DNA from: Pseudomonadota bacterium
GTDB taxonomy: Bacteria; Pseudomonadota; Gammaproteobacteria; Burkholderiales; Burkholderiaceae_D
Assembly (NCBI GenBank): GCA_030272785.1
Contig: JARXKM010000003.1
Span: 12,410 to 60,894, forward strand
Direction: 5' to 3'
Length of the DNA: 48,485 nucleotides
Part shown: one piece after another, positions 8,248 to 16,669 of the stretch
Layout of the letters: each line of letters opens with the position of its first letter
How positions within the stretch are numbered: the stretch's first letter is position 1
Notes under the pieces: model-generated
Databases searched by the model: none
Seen by the model: only the letters and a program-made list of their open reading frames with translations
Told to the model about the DNA's origin: nothing
Position numbers and translations under genes: made by a program

Positions 8248-9530
8248 GCCACCTCGAATAACCGGCTTTTGCCGTAATCAGCCAGGCCGTCGGGCTCCCT
8301 GCATGATTCGCGTTCGATTCTGTTGATTTCGATGCGCCAGATCAGTCGGTTGGCTGCAGCGCTTTGGTTCGCTGGGCGGCTCCCCCCCCCAGTTTGACGC
8401 TGGGTTCCGCGAATCAGAACGCCGGGAGGCCCCGTTCCTTCAAGTACACGAGTCGCTGCAAGTTGTAGCTGGCAGTTTTGAGGTTCAACGCGAAGGTGGT
8501 GCGCACAATCCCCATACAGCGCACCAGTTTTCCTCCCATGTGGCGCATGGCGCCGAAGACGTGTTCGACGCGCGCCCGTGGTGTGGCGATACGCCGGTTG
8601 CGCTGCTTCTGCGTCTGGGAGATCGGCTTGGTGGCGCTGCCTTTGCGCTGGATTTGAACGCGCCAGCCCGCCTCTGTCAGTGTCGCTTCGCGCTCGGCGC
8701 TCGGGTAGCCGCGGTCGGCATACACGTCGCGACTGGTGTTGTTCGGATCGAGCAGATCCTCAAAGACCGTGGTGTCGGCGACGGCAGCATGGGTGATGAT
8801 GACTCTGCGCACGAGCTTGTGACTCTTGTCGATACTGGCGTGCAGCTTGTAGCCAAAGTGGCTCTTGCCGTGCTTCTTGGTCCACTTGGCGTCCACGTCT
8901 TTTTGCGCACGCTTGTGGGCCTTCCAGGCGATGGGCATGGTGCCTTCCTTGACCGTGTCGGCCTCTTCGCGCTTGTTGCGCTGGACCGGCGCCTGCACCA
9001 GCGAAGCGTCGATGATCTGGCCGCAGCGCGCCAGATAGCCATGCGCAAGCAACTGCTGCTGCACCTGGTCGAACAGCTTGGCGCCCAGACTCGCCTGCGC
9101 CAGACGGTCGCGGAACAGCCAGATCGTCTTGGCATCGGGGATCGTGCTGCTCTCGGTGAGACCGAGAAACTGCAGGAAGCTGCGGCGGTCCAGCAGTTGA
9201 TATTCGAGCGCGTCGTCGGCCAGATTGTAGAGTTGCTGCAGTATCAGGATCTTGGTCATCAGGACGGTTGGATACGGCGGCCGGCCGCCCTTGGCGCGCG
9301 ACGGGCGCGGCAAGGCGGTATCGATTTCATCGGCCAGCGCCCAAAAGTCGACATGCTTGCTCAGGCCGACAAGCGGATCACCCAGCTTCGAACGTCGGTT
9401 TCCACGTTCTTCTTCGGCAAACAGGCTGGGCTCGGGCATCATCATCGATCGGGCTCGTCGTTCAGGTCGGAACCTGAATTTTACCGACTTCGTCGCTGAC
9501 GCGGCGGAAGTTTTTGGAGGTGGCCTTGAG
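8242..9530. mobile_element. Complete IS5-family insertion sequence (1,289 bp)
   Basis: The left end reads CTTTAGGCCACCTCGAATAAC and the right end, on the other strand, CTCAAGGCCACCTCCAAAAAC, giving 17 of 21 matching terminal inverted repeat positions. CGCC flanks both sides (8238-8241 and 9531-9534), a 4-bp target duplication as expected of the IS5 subgroup. It contains one transposase gene and a nine-cytosine run at 8382-8390 in its non-coding left part. The intact transposase and matched duplication point to a fairly recent insertion. Confidence 0.88.
8414..9445 (-). CDS. IS5-family transposase (DDE)
   Basis: Transposase of 343 residues, full length for the family. The N-terminal DUF772-like region contains PYPTVLMTKILILQQLYNL and LDRRSFLQFLGL. 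The catalytic triad is visible as Asp146 (QIIDASLV), Asp244 (VYADRGYPSA) and Glu294 (ARVEHVFGAM), with the Y-(2)-R-(3)-E-(6)-K style C-terminal region of IS4/IS5 enzymes broadly retained. The frame is uninterrupted, so the protein may be active. Three Met codons open the frame; the first is used here. Confidence 0.92.
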   Translation of the reverse strand: MMMPEPSLFAEEERGNRRSKLGDPLVGLSKHVDFWALADEIDTALPRPSRAKGGRPPYPTVLMTKILILQQLYNLADDALEYQLLDRRSFLQFLGLTESSTIPDAKTIWLFRDRLAQASLGAKLFDQVQQQLLAHGYLARCGQIIDASLVQAPVQRNKREEADTVKEGTMPIAWKAHKRAQKDVDAKWTKKHGKSHFGYKLHASIDKSHKLVRRVIITHAAVADTTVFEDLLDPNNTSRDVYADRGYPSAEREATLTEAGWRVQIQRKGSATKPISQTQKQRNRRIATPRARVEHVFGAMRHMGGKLVRCMGIVRTTFALNLKTASYNLQRLVYLKERGLPAF

Positions 9531-9560
9531 CGCCTAGATCCTAATGGGACGAGATTACCG

Positions 9561-9692
9561 CTAGGCGCGCTGCAGCTGGGCCGCGCCCTTGGTGACAGCT
9601 GGCCGCGCCAGGATCCGCCGGCATGTCTCCAGCCAGGCGCTCAGCGCCGCCAGGTCGGTGCGAAACTTCTCGATCAACCAGCCCTTTCCGGC
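9561..9692 (-). pseudogene. C-terminal fragment, possibly of a glutathione S-transferase
   Basis: An open frame of about 43 residues ends at 9561 and is closed upstream by a stop at 9693-9695. It reads like the last helix region of a GST-family protein (DLAALSAWLETCRR, then ILARPAVTKG). It has no start codon and no N-terminal domain, so it is a remnant. Before the IS insertion it would have been convergent with the DUF4188 gene, with stops about 25 bases apart. The GST reading is tentative. Confidence 0.35.
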
Positions 9693-9755
9693 CTATCTTT
9701 GTCATGTAAAGCGCGCACGCCAGGCGATGCCGCGTGCACGGTGCGGTCGGCAGGG

Positions 9756-10511
9756 TCAAGGCACCTGGACGTGATTCTTCTTGCCCAGCCGCGCCAACTC
9801 GCCGTTGCGGACCATCGCGGTAAACAACTGATTGTAGCGCTCCCGCAGCGGCTGGAATTGCCGTTGCAAGGGAAAGGCAAGATAGCCGTCCTGCACCGAC
9901 AAGCTGGGCGTGACTTCCGTCACCGTGTCCGCCATATGCAAGGCGATCAGCACCGGCTCGAGATTGCGACGGTTGGCCGCCAACAGCGCGATGCGGCCGT
10001 AGGTGAGCATGAGCGCGCCATTCTCCAGCTTCGACACGGTGCTGATGCGCAGGCCTGGCCGCGCCAGGTCGAACGCGTCGCCATAATGCCAGCCGCTCAC
10101 GACGGCGATCGGCACGCCCTTGAGCGCCGCGTAGTCGCCGGTCCAGATGGTGGTGCCGCCATGCAGGCCGAAGAACACCATGCTGTCGCGATAGAAAGGA
10201 TGGTCGAGGTAGGAAAACTGCCGCTGCCGGCCAGTCGACTTGTAGGGGCCGATGAGGATATCGGCGTGCCCCAGCGCGACCATGGCCTGGGCACGCGGCC
10301 ACGGGTACATCTGGAAGCGCACGGTGTCGCCCGCCTGCAGCGCCAGGGCGCGCACGACATCGACGCCGAGGCCGGTCCATTCGCCGTTGGGCGCCTGTTC
10401 GAATACCCGGTTAAATTGTGCTCCGACGGCGAGTCGCTCGACTGCAGTGGCGGGATGCGACGCCAGGCCGACAGCCGCCACAGCGCCCAGCACCCGGCTG
10501 AGAAGCTTCAT
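9756..10511 (-). CDS. Periplasmic substrate-binding protein, polar-amino-acid type (SBP_bac_3)
   Basis: Protein of 251 residues with a signal peptide (LLSRVLGAVAAVGLA, cleavage near ATAVE). The mature domain shows the family-3 pattern: EWTGLGVDVVRALA early, RFQMYPWPRAQAMVALGHADILIGP for the first lobe (here in two stretches), and TEVTPSLSVQDGYLAF near the end. Proteins like this, without neighbouring permease genes, are common in betaproteobacteria and may act as receptors rather than transporters. The start at 10511 is chosen because it opens directly into the signal peptide; the frame extends 34 codons further. The gene lies between the complete IS5 element and a scrap of a related element. 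Confidence 0.8.
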   Translation of the reverse strand: MKLLSRVLGAVAAVGLASHPATAVERLAVGAQFNRVFEQAPNGEWTGLGVDVVRALALQAGDTVRFQMYPWPRAQAMVALGHADILIGPYKSTGRQRQFSYLDHPFYRDSMVFFGLHGGTTIWTGDYAALKGVPIAVVSGWHYGDAFDLARPGLRISTVSKLENGALMLTYGRIALLAANRRNLEPVLIALHMADTVTEVTPSLSVQDGYLAFPLQRQFQPLRERYNQLFTAMVRNGELARLGKKNHVQVP

Positions 10512-10665
10512 GGAAGGCAAGCACCTGCAGATCGAACGCCAAACCAAGTCCATGTCTTCCTTGAGCCCGCACACTGCGACGGCGCGACCGTGCCGGTCTG
10601 GCGGCGCGGCCATTGACGGCGCCGATATCGACGCCAGTCAACAGTCTATGCGATTTGCAGGGGAG

Positions 10666-10879
10666 CGGGTATCGATTTCGTCGGCCAGCGCCCAAAAGTC
10701 GATATGCTTGCTCGGCAGACAAGCGGATCGCCCAGCTTCGAACGTCGGTTTCCACGTTCTTCTTCGGCAAACAGGCTGGGCTTAGGCCTCATCATCGATC
10801 GGGCTCGTCGTTCAGGTCGGAACAAGAATTTAACGACTGCACCGCGGACGCGACGGAGGTTTTTAGAGGTGGCCTTTAG
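10666..10879. mobile_element. Remnant of an IS5-family element related to the full copy
   Basis: About 214 bases match the right end of the element at 8242-9530 (corresponding to about 9317-9530) with scattered substitutions and small deletions. The match covers the first ~45 codons of the transposase and the terminal repeat, which here reads CTAAAGGCCACCTCTAAAAAC. Orientation is the same as the full copy. The rest of the element is missing, so it cannot move by itself. Confidence 0.85.
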
Positions 10880-11070
10880 GCAAGCTCGGCGACTTGATGT
10901 TGGGTAAGCGGCCTTTGTCCGATCGCTTCCAGGGGGTAGCGGTCGGCAGCGAAGCGAATCGCCTGGCCACGGCCAATTTGCCACCGCATTCCCAATACCG
11001 TTGCTCCGCCTGGCAGCAATAACGATGCGACGTCAGTATCGCCGGGAAAGTGGTCGCGATGTCCGTCCCT
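10880..11070. other. Unassigned stretch between IS remnant and lipoprotein gene
   Basis: Coding-like GC-rich sequence with only short frames; one minus-strand frame contains RYPLEAIGQRPLTQHQVAEL and could be a truncated gene end joined to the IS remnant. Nothing here is recognised. Confidence 0.3.
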
Positions 11071-11556
11071 TCACTCCGGCGGACGGATGCGCGGCTGGCC
11101 CGAGATCGGATCGATGTCAGACTTTGGCGGCGCGGCGGGCGCATGGCGGCCAAGCACACGCCGCGCCGCCGGGTCGACCTCGAACTGCTCGCCGCGCTCA
11201 TTTTCGATCAGCAGCCGGTCGCCTTGGGCACGCAGGGAACGGAACCAGACGTCCTGCACATCGCCTTCCAAATCGGGACGGCGTGCATTCACATAGACTT
11301 TCAGCCGCCACAATTCCCGGTTGGACGCGTCATACGCGGCCAGCATGCCGCCGACCTGGCCGTCGGTATCGGGGTCACCGGCGACCTGGGCGTAGCGCAC
11401 GCCGGCGATGAACACCGGCGGCACGCGCGGGGCGGGCGCACGACTGGCGCTCGGTTGAGGGTTGTGCGTCATGGCGACTTCCTTTCCACTGTTGCCGCAG
11501 CTTGCGGCCGCGGCACCGACTATCAACGCCGCTGTAATGGCCGCACCACGGCTCAT
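11071..11556 (-). CDS. Putative lipoprotein coupled to the M35-type peptidase gene
   Basis: Protein of 161 residues with a short hydrophobic N-terminus ending in a lipobox-like ASC (Cys20), then a Pro/Ala-rich linker and a compact domain beginning VFIAGVRYAQV. That domain has alternating strands (QVGGMLAAYDASNRELW, RLLIENERGEQFEVD) and a basic Pro-rich tail. No family is recognised with certainty. Its ATG overlaps the stop of the metallopeptidase gene in an ATGA junction, so the two are co-translated. The pairing with a signal-less peptidase suggests an inhibitor, immunity or anchoring role; this is inference. Confidence 0.65.
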   Translation of the reverse strand: MSRGAAITAALIVGAAAASCGNSGKEVAMTHNPQPSASRAPAPRVPPVFIAGVRYAQVAGDPDTDGQVGGMLAAYDASNRELWRLKVYVNARRPDLEGDVQDVWFRSLRAQGDRLLIENERGEQFEVDPAARRVLGRHAPAAPPKSDIDPISGQPRIRPPE

Positions 11557-12698
11557 TGCGCGACGAGCTTGCGCTCGACGTTCAGCTCCGCGGTCAAGCC
11601 GGTGTCGGCGTACAGTTTGTTGCCCAGCGCGGCGGTACGATCGCCGTCGCTCAGCGCACCGGCGGCATCGGCGCAGAAGAAGGCCCAGGTGTCCGCATTG
11701 TTTTGGCATTGTGCCATGGTGAGCGTGCGCACGGCGGCAAAACCGGGTTGCAGCGCGACGCGCGCGTTGTTGACGCGGCTGAACACATCCGATTCGCGCG
11801 GCAGCAACCCCTGCCAACTGTAGCTGTGGTCGTCCGTCTGGCAGTAATTGTGGGTCAGCTCGTGCACGACGATGCGCGCCCAGTTGGTCGCGCCGGTCAG
11901 CGTATTGCCGTTGCCCCAGAAGCCAGGTTCGACCCACACCGCGTGAATGTCGTTATTCCTGAAAGTGTAGGCCTCGCTGCCTTCCCAACTGCTGCCCGAG
12001 CCACGCTGGGCGGGGTCGTCGAGGATGATCAGGTCGCCCACTTTGAGGCCGATGGCGATCTTCAGCAGACCGCGCCGCAGCGTCGGCGCGAAGGCGGCGA
12101 TGGCGGCGTCGATATCGGCGTGGGTCGCCGGGATGAACCAACGCCGCAACAACGCCTTGTGCGCCGGCCGATCCGGATCGCCCGCGACGACCATCGCGCG
12201 TTCGACCCAGCGCAGCGCCATCATCACGGCGCCGTCGATGCGCTTCTTCTGCTCGTCGGTGTAGATTTCGGTGGTGGCGTTGAGCACCTGATCGACCACG
12301 GCGTCCGACGCCGCCGCATACTGGATGGGATGAGCGGCGAGCGCGGAAGGCGTGGACAGGATCCACAGCTTTCGCTCGCCGCCCACTTCGAAGAAATAGA
12401 GGTGGGCCAGCGTCTTCAGGAGCAATGCGCGCCCGCGCGCGTTGTTGGACGGCTTGCTGATCAGGCCGCCTTCGGCCTTGGCTGCGGCACGGATGGCCTT
12501 GGCAGGCGATTGGACGCCGTCCAGCTTGCGCCGTATGTCGTCGGGAATCGTTCCCTGCAGATAATTGAAACCATCGTTGCGAACGAGCTTGGACAGCGAC
12601 TCGGCAATGGTCTTCCACGGGCTCGCATACTTGTCGGGCGTCTGCACCGCGTCGACCAGTCTTTTGTGGATTGTCAGATACGGTGAAGGGTCGGCCAT
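11553..12698 (-). CDS. M35-type (deuterolysin/aspzincin) zinc metallopeptidase without signal peptide
   Basis: Protein of 381 residues. The zinc site HELTH (in ARIVVHELTHNYC) is followed about 60 residues later by NADTWAFF, where aspzincins carry their third zinc ligand Asp and lysine-specific members carry a Tyr/Phe environment. This C-terminal domain (about 235-365) resembles the lysine-specific metallo-endopeptidase family. The N-terminal ~200 residues are helical and unassigned. There is no signal peptide, so export would need a specialised system or the enzyme acts in the cytoplasm. A GTG three codons upstream abuts its ribosome site too closely; GGGAG is eight bases from the ATG at 12698. 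It overlaps the downstream lipoprotein gene by four bases. Confidence 0.78.
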   Translation of the reverse strand: MADPSPYLTIHKRLVDAVQTPDKYASPWKTIAESLSKLVRNDGFNYLQGTIPDDIRRKLDGVQSPAKAIRAAAKAEGGLISKPSNNARGRALLLKTLAHLYFFEVGGERKLWILSTPSALAAHPIQYAAASDAVVDQVLNATTEIYTDEQKKRIDGAVMMALRWVERAMVVAGDPDRPAHKALLRRWFIPATHADIDAAIAAFAPTLRRGLLKIAIGLKVGDLIILDDPAQRGSGSSWEGSEAYTFRNNDIHAVWVEPGFWGNGNTLTGATNWARIVVHELTHNYCQTDDHSYSWQGLLPRESDVFSRVNNARVALQPGFAAVRTLTMAQCQNNADTWAFFCADAAGALSDGDRTAALGNKLYADTGLTAELNVERKLVAQ

Positions 12699-12866
12699 CG
12701 GATGCACTCCCTTTGGAATCGGTGGGCAAATGGAGTTGGCGCGCTGGGCTCTACACCTGCGAAGCGCAGAAAACTTTCCCCTGATGCATTGATAGCATGC
12801 GCCTCACGTGGTCAAGGAGTCAATAAAATTATTATTTTTAGTCATTCTGTTGCAACGCGGCCGGTG

Positions 12867-13022
12867 ATGGCCGGCGCACCCGCGCGCCAGCTGGAACGCG
12901 AACTGCAAGACTTGGCGGCGAAAGAAACGGCGCGCGGAACCATCGTGATGCCGAGCGACCTCATGTTCAACAACGACAGCCATAGTGCCTTACGCTGGGA
13001 CGCTGCTGCATCCTGGCGTACC
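12867..13022 (+). pseudogene. Fragment of an OmpA-family envelope protein
   Basis: A plus-strand frame reads PARQLERELQDLAAKETARG, then TIVMPSDLMFNNDSHSAL. This matches the coiled linker and first strand of OmpA-like lipoproteins of betaproteobacteria, where the usual text is similar to AKKTDRGMVVTLGDVLFD. The peptidoglycan-binding core is missing and the frame passes into unrelated sequence, so this is a remnant lying between the metallopeptidase and pyruvate kinase genes. Confidence 0.5.
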
Positions 13023-13052
13023 AAGCCTGAACTCACGTCCGGGCATGCGATC

Positions 13053-14531
13053 CTATCCGGCCACTGCTTCTTCGGCCGCGGCGCCGGTGCATTCGGCGGA
13101 TGAACGCGGCGCCAGCGCGGGGACTGCGGCGATGCGCAGCAGATTGGTGCTGCCCGCTTCACCGAACGGCATGCCGGCGGCGATCGTGACCTGGTCGCCG
13201 GGCTGCGCAAAGCCTTCGCGCTGGGCGATCTGGGTCGCCGCCGACACCACCTCGACGACACTGGCAACATCCGGGCTGACGGTTGAATGCACGCCCCACA
13301 CCAGCGCCAGCCGGCGCGCCGTGGCCAGCTTGGGCGTGATGCTCAGGATCGGCGCGGGCGGCCGCTCGCGCGCGGCGCGCTCGCTGGTGTGGCCGGACGT
13401 GGTGTAGGTGACGATGGCGACCGCGCCGACAATCTCGGTGACGCTGCGCAGGGCCGCGCAGATGGCGTCGCCCGGCGTCGGCAGCGGCTGCTCCTGCTGC
13501 GCGTCGATCAGCTTGCGATACAGGCTATCGCGCTCGACTTCCTGGATCAGGCGGCTCATGATGGCCACCGCCTCGACCGGGTAGGCGCCGCTGGCCGATT
13601 CGGCCGACAGCATGACCGCGTCGGCGCCGTCGTAAATCGCGGTGGCGACGTCGGACGCTTCGGCGCGGGTCGGCGTCGGCGCCGAAATCATCGACTCGAG
13701 CATCTGCGTGGCGACGATGCTCGGCTTGCCGTACTTGCGGCAGGCGCGCAGTATGCGCTTCTGCACGCCCGGCACGCGCTCGGGCGGCAGCTCGACGCCG
13801 AGATCGCCGCGCGCCACCATCACCGAGTCGGACAGGCGCACGATCTCGTCGAGCTGGTCGAGCGCCTGCGGTTTTTCCAGCTTGGTCATCAGGCCGGCGC
13901 GATCGCCCACCAGCGCGCGCGCCTCGGTCAGATCCTCGGGGCGCTGGACGAACGACAGCGCCACCCACTCCACGCCAAGCGACAGCGCAAACTCCAGGTC
14001 GCGCAGGTCCTTGGCGGTCAGCACCGGTATCGGCAACACGGCATCGGGCACGTTGACGCCCTTGCGGTCCGACAGCATGCCGCCGACCAGCACGCGGGTG
14101 CGGATCGCGCGGCCGTCGCTGGCCAAGACCTGCAGGCGCAGCTTGCCGTCGTCGAGCAGAAGCGACTGGCCGACGGCGATGACGTCGAACAGTTCGGGGT
14201 GCGGCAGGCAGACACGCTGCGCCGAACCGGGCGCCGGGTCCTGGTCGAGCGTGAACTCGGCGCCGGCTGGCAGCACGACCTTGCCGCCGGCGATTTGGCC
14301 GACCCGCAGCTTCGGTCCCTGCAAGTCGGCCAGCACCGCGATCGGGCGGCCGAATTCGCGCTCCACCTGGCGCACGATCTCGTGGCGCGCCTGGTGGTCG
14401 GCATGGCTGCCGTGGCTGAAATTGAAACGGAACACGTCGGCGCCCGCTTCGAACAATGCGCGAATGGTGGCCAGGTCGGAACTGGCCGGCCCGAGCGTGG
14501 CGATGATTTTTGCGTTGCGTTGACGGCGCAT
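13053..14531 (-). CDS. pyk: Pyruvate kinase
   Basis: Glycolytic enzyme of 492 residues converting phosphoenolpyruvate and ADP to pyruvate and ATP in the cytoplasm. The N-terminus RRQRNAKIIATLGPASSD, the FNFSHG motif, LADLQGPKLRVG, the catalytic lysine region LMTKLEKPQAL, VMVARGDLGVELP, and the substrate loop IVATQMLESMI with PTPTRAEASDVA are all present in order. The C-terminal allosteric domain starts near residue 350. GGAAG lies seven bases before the ATG. The gene stands alone, with a 685-base upstream gap. A 40-base copy of part of its C-terminal region (37 identical) recurs at 43095. Confidence 0.96.
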   Translation of the reverse strand: MRRQRNAKIIATLGPASSDLATIRALFEAGADVFRFNFSHGSHADHQARHEIVRQVEREFGRPIAVLADLQGPKLRVGQIAGGKVVLPAGAEFTLDQDPAPGSAQRVCLPHPELFDVIAVGQSLLLDDGKLRLQVLASDGRAIRTRVLVGGMLSDRKGVNVPDAVLPIPVLTAKDLRDLEFALSLGVEWVALSFVQRPEDLTEARALVGDRAGLMTKLEKPQALDQLDEIVRLSDSVMVARGDLGVELPPERVPGVQKRILRACRKYGKPSIVATQMLESMISAPTPTRAEASDVATAIYDGADAVMLSAESASGAYPVEAVAIMSRLIQEVERDSLYRKLIDAQQEQPLPTPGDAICAALRSVTEIVGAVAIVTYTTSGHTSERAARERPPAPILSITPKLATARRLALVWGVHSTVSPDVASVVEVVSAATQIAQREGFAQPGDQVTIAAGMPFGEAGSTNLLRIAAVPALAPRSSAECTGAAAEEAVAG

Positions 14532-15216
14532 GAAGAGACTTCCTTAGGTGATAACAGCACGGAGATGGTGAAAACGGTGCCGGTCGGCGCGCCCGCCGGG
14601 CCGAGGGTGGTCGAGCGCGGCGCCTATGAATTCTTCCGCCGGTCGATCGCTATGGCTGGAGGTATCAGTGACCCGTATGCTAGAGGTAAACGCGGTCGCT
14701 GATAAGGTGATAAAAGATCCCCATATTCGATACTCGGAGTATTGAATTGACGGTAGACGATCCGGCTGCTCAGGTGGAGCCACGCACTACGCCGGCATCC
14801 GCCCGCATATTCCAGGAGTCGGCACAATAGCGGTGTCGCTGGCGCGCAAGCGGGTGCGCATGACGGCGATGCAGGATCAGCGCGTGAGCGCGATGCGTTC
14901 AGGCAGCCGATGACAAATCTGGCCGATCTCAATTTCGTTTTGAGTATACGATTTATACCGTTTAACCACTTTTTCTGGCGTGAGATCGGTGGTGTTTGAT
15001 GGTGGTCACTTCGGCGGTAGTGCCGTCAACTACGTCGTGTTACAGAGGCAAGCCAGCCGCCGTCCGCACCCCAGCGAGCATGGCGCGCGACCGGGCCTGT
15101 CTTGATATCTGAAGTCAAAAAAGCTGGATTCATGGTTTGCCATTTTTTAAGCCAACAGGCCGGGGCGCATGCATGCTCTGCACGCGCGCCGGCCGTCGAT
15201 GCATCCGGCGCCTGCC
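14532..15216. other. 685-base intergenic region
   Basis: No convincing gene. It should hold the pyruvate kinase promoter (leftward) and the end of the DUF3472 transcript. A small perfect palindrome (ATACTC-G-GAGTAT) lies at 14730-14742. A short plus-strand frame at about 14830-14913 ends in a stop without a recognisable product. The part around 14935-14990 is AT-richer than its surroundings. Confidence 0.5.
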
Positions 15217-16521
15217 TTACTGCGGCAGGGTACTCACATTCACCGTCGGCTGTTGGCCGGTGGCCGGACGGGTGAAATTCTGCCCAACCGGAACGTAGGT
15301 GGCGAAGAAGCCTCCATTGCGCAGGTAGAACTGGCCGCTATCGACACCGCCGGCGTAATCCATGCGCTGCGCGTTGGCCACCGTGGCGTCGCCGGCGAAG
15401 TTCGCAGTCGTCACTTCGGACCAGGCGCCCGACACATTGCGTGCCCACTGGTTGCCAAACGAGACGCGACGGCCCAGATAGCCTTTGGTGTCAACGAAGT
15501 TTTCCACGAAAGAGTATGCGCCGGTCAGATAGGTGGTGGTGGCGGGACGCTTCCAGGTAGCGATGAAGGTCCAGCTGCCCACTTCCGGCGCGTAGAACCA
15601 TGCCGAGTAGTTGGTGCCACCCGCGCCGTCCGGATGCGCGCGCGTGAGGAAGCGATAGGTATGGCCCGCCACCCAGTTGTAGACCAGGTGGGCCTTGCCG
15701 CCCGTACCTTCACCGTCGAAGCTGTCCTTGATCACGCTGGCACCTTTGTTCACCAGCGTGGTCAAAGCGCCGTTGTCCGCATCCCAGACCGAGAACAGGA
15801 TCCAGCGTTCGGTGGTCGATTTGACCTGTATGCCAAAATAGCCCTGACCAAAGCCGTTGGCCATGAAATATGAGCCGATGGGATCCTGCCCGGCCGGCAC
15901 CGTCACTTCGTTGTAGAAATACTCGGTGTTGGCGGGCGTGGTGTAGCCGATGTTGACCGAAGGTCCGCGCCGCGACCAGTAGTAATTGGCCGCGTCGTTG
16001 GCGTAGTTGACGGTGGCGGTGGTGCTTACCCTGAGCGCGGAGACATCGCCGAAGTAACCGCCGTCTTTGCTGATGCCTTGCAGGTCAACTTTGACGTAGC
16101 CGGCGGCCGGCACGTTGACTGTGCCCACCGTGTAGGTGTTGCTGGCGGTACCGGCTAGCTGGACGGTGAAGGGCGTGCCATTGACGGTGACGCGGATGCT
16201 GCTGTTGTTACTGCCACTGAGCTTGGCGTCCAGGCCCAGCGTCACCGAGCCGGCGGAGGCCATGCGGAAGTAAGCGCTGGTGACGGTGCCCGCATTGTTC
16301 CAGTTGGCGAGCCCGCTGGCGTTGATGATTTCGCCACCTCCGGTATCCGTGGTGATGAAGGCGTTACCTGCCAGCGCCACAGTCAACGCCGAAGCAGCGA
16401 TGGCAGGCGCTTTCGCCGCCAGAATCCGCGCTTCGCTGACGGGCGGACTGGTGGCGCTTCCGCCACCGCAACCACTCAAAATCAATGCAATGGAATACAA
16501 GAACAAACGTCGTTGTTTCAT
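15217..16521 (-). CDS. DUF3472-domain lipoprotein (DUF5077 + DUF3472)
   Basis: Protein of 434 residues with a lipoprotein signal (LILSGCGGG, acylated Cys18). An N-terminal beta-sandwich like DUF5077 (about 45-165) contains a carbohydrate-binding style pattern ending VDLQGISKDGGYFGDVSAL. A DUF3472 domain (about 205-385) follows, with PANTEYFYNEVTVP, ERWILFSVWD and FVENFVDTKGYLGRR. Such proteins occur in polysaccharide-utilisation loci of Bacteroidetes and proteobacteria and are thought to bind or process glycans at the cell surface; activity is not established. AAGGA precedes the ATG. It is the last gene of the leftward GH31-receptor group of the GalNAc locus. Confidence 0.8.
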   Translation of the reverse strand: MKQRRLFLYSIALILSGCGGGSATSPPVSEARILAAKAPAIAASALTVALAGNAFITTDTGGGEIINASGLANWNNAGTVTSAYFRMASAGSVTLGLDAKLSGSNNSSIRVTVNGTPFTVQLAGTASNTYTVGTVNVPAAGYVKVDLQGISKDGGYFGDVSALRVSTTATVNYANDAANYYWSRRGPSVNIGYTTPANTEYFYNEVTVPAGQDPIGSYFMANGFGQGYFGIQVKSTTERWILFSVWDADNGALTTLVNKGASVIKDSFDGEGTGGKAHLVYNWVAGHTYRFLTRAHPDGAGGTNYSAWFYAPEVGSWTFIATWKRPATTTYLTGAYSFVENFVDTKGYLGRRVSFGNQWARNVSGAWSEVTTANFAGDATVANAQRMDYAGGVDSGQFYLRNGGFFATYVPVGQNFTRPATGQQPTVNVSTLPQ

Positions 16522-16564
16522 TATTTTTTCCTTACAGTGGATGGGCCGGTACGCGAGCCGAGAA

Positions 16565-16645
16565 CGTCATTCCCGCGCAAGCGGAAATCCATATGGCACC
16601 GGCATGGATACTCAGCATGGATTCCCGCTTGCGTAGGAGCGACGG
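16565..16645. repeat. Intergenic palindromic repeat between receptor and DUF3472 genes
   Basis: Left arm CGTCATTCCCGCGCAAGCGG plus AAATCCAT, and right arm its imperfect reverse complement (23 of 28 positions), around a 24-base loop. The arms resemble the widespread GTCATTCCCGCG...CGCGGGAATGAC intergenic repeat of proteobacteria. In the leftward transcript it would fold into a long stem between two genes of one operon and could trim or stabilise the message. It stops about 44 bases before the DUF3472 start. Confidence 0.75.
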
Positions 16646-16669
16646 AACTTCTTTTACGATCGACTCGGC

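Noticed and set aside
8382-8390. Run of nine cytosines inside the IS element as a phase-variation tract
   Set aside because: It lies in non-coding sequence of the element, downstream of the transposase gene, so slippage would not change a protein.
14730-14742. Palindrome ATACTC-G-GAGTAT upstream of pyruvate kinase
   Set aside because: Too short to assign to a regulator family; symmetric 13-mers of this kind are expected by chance in 48 kb.
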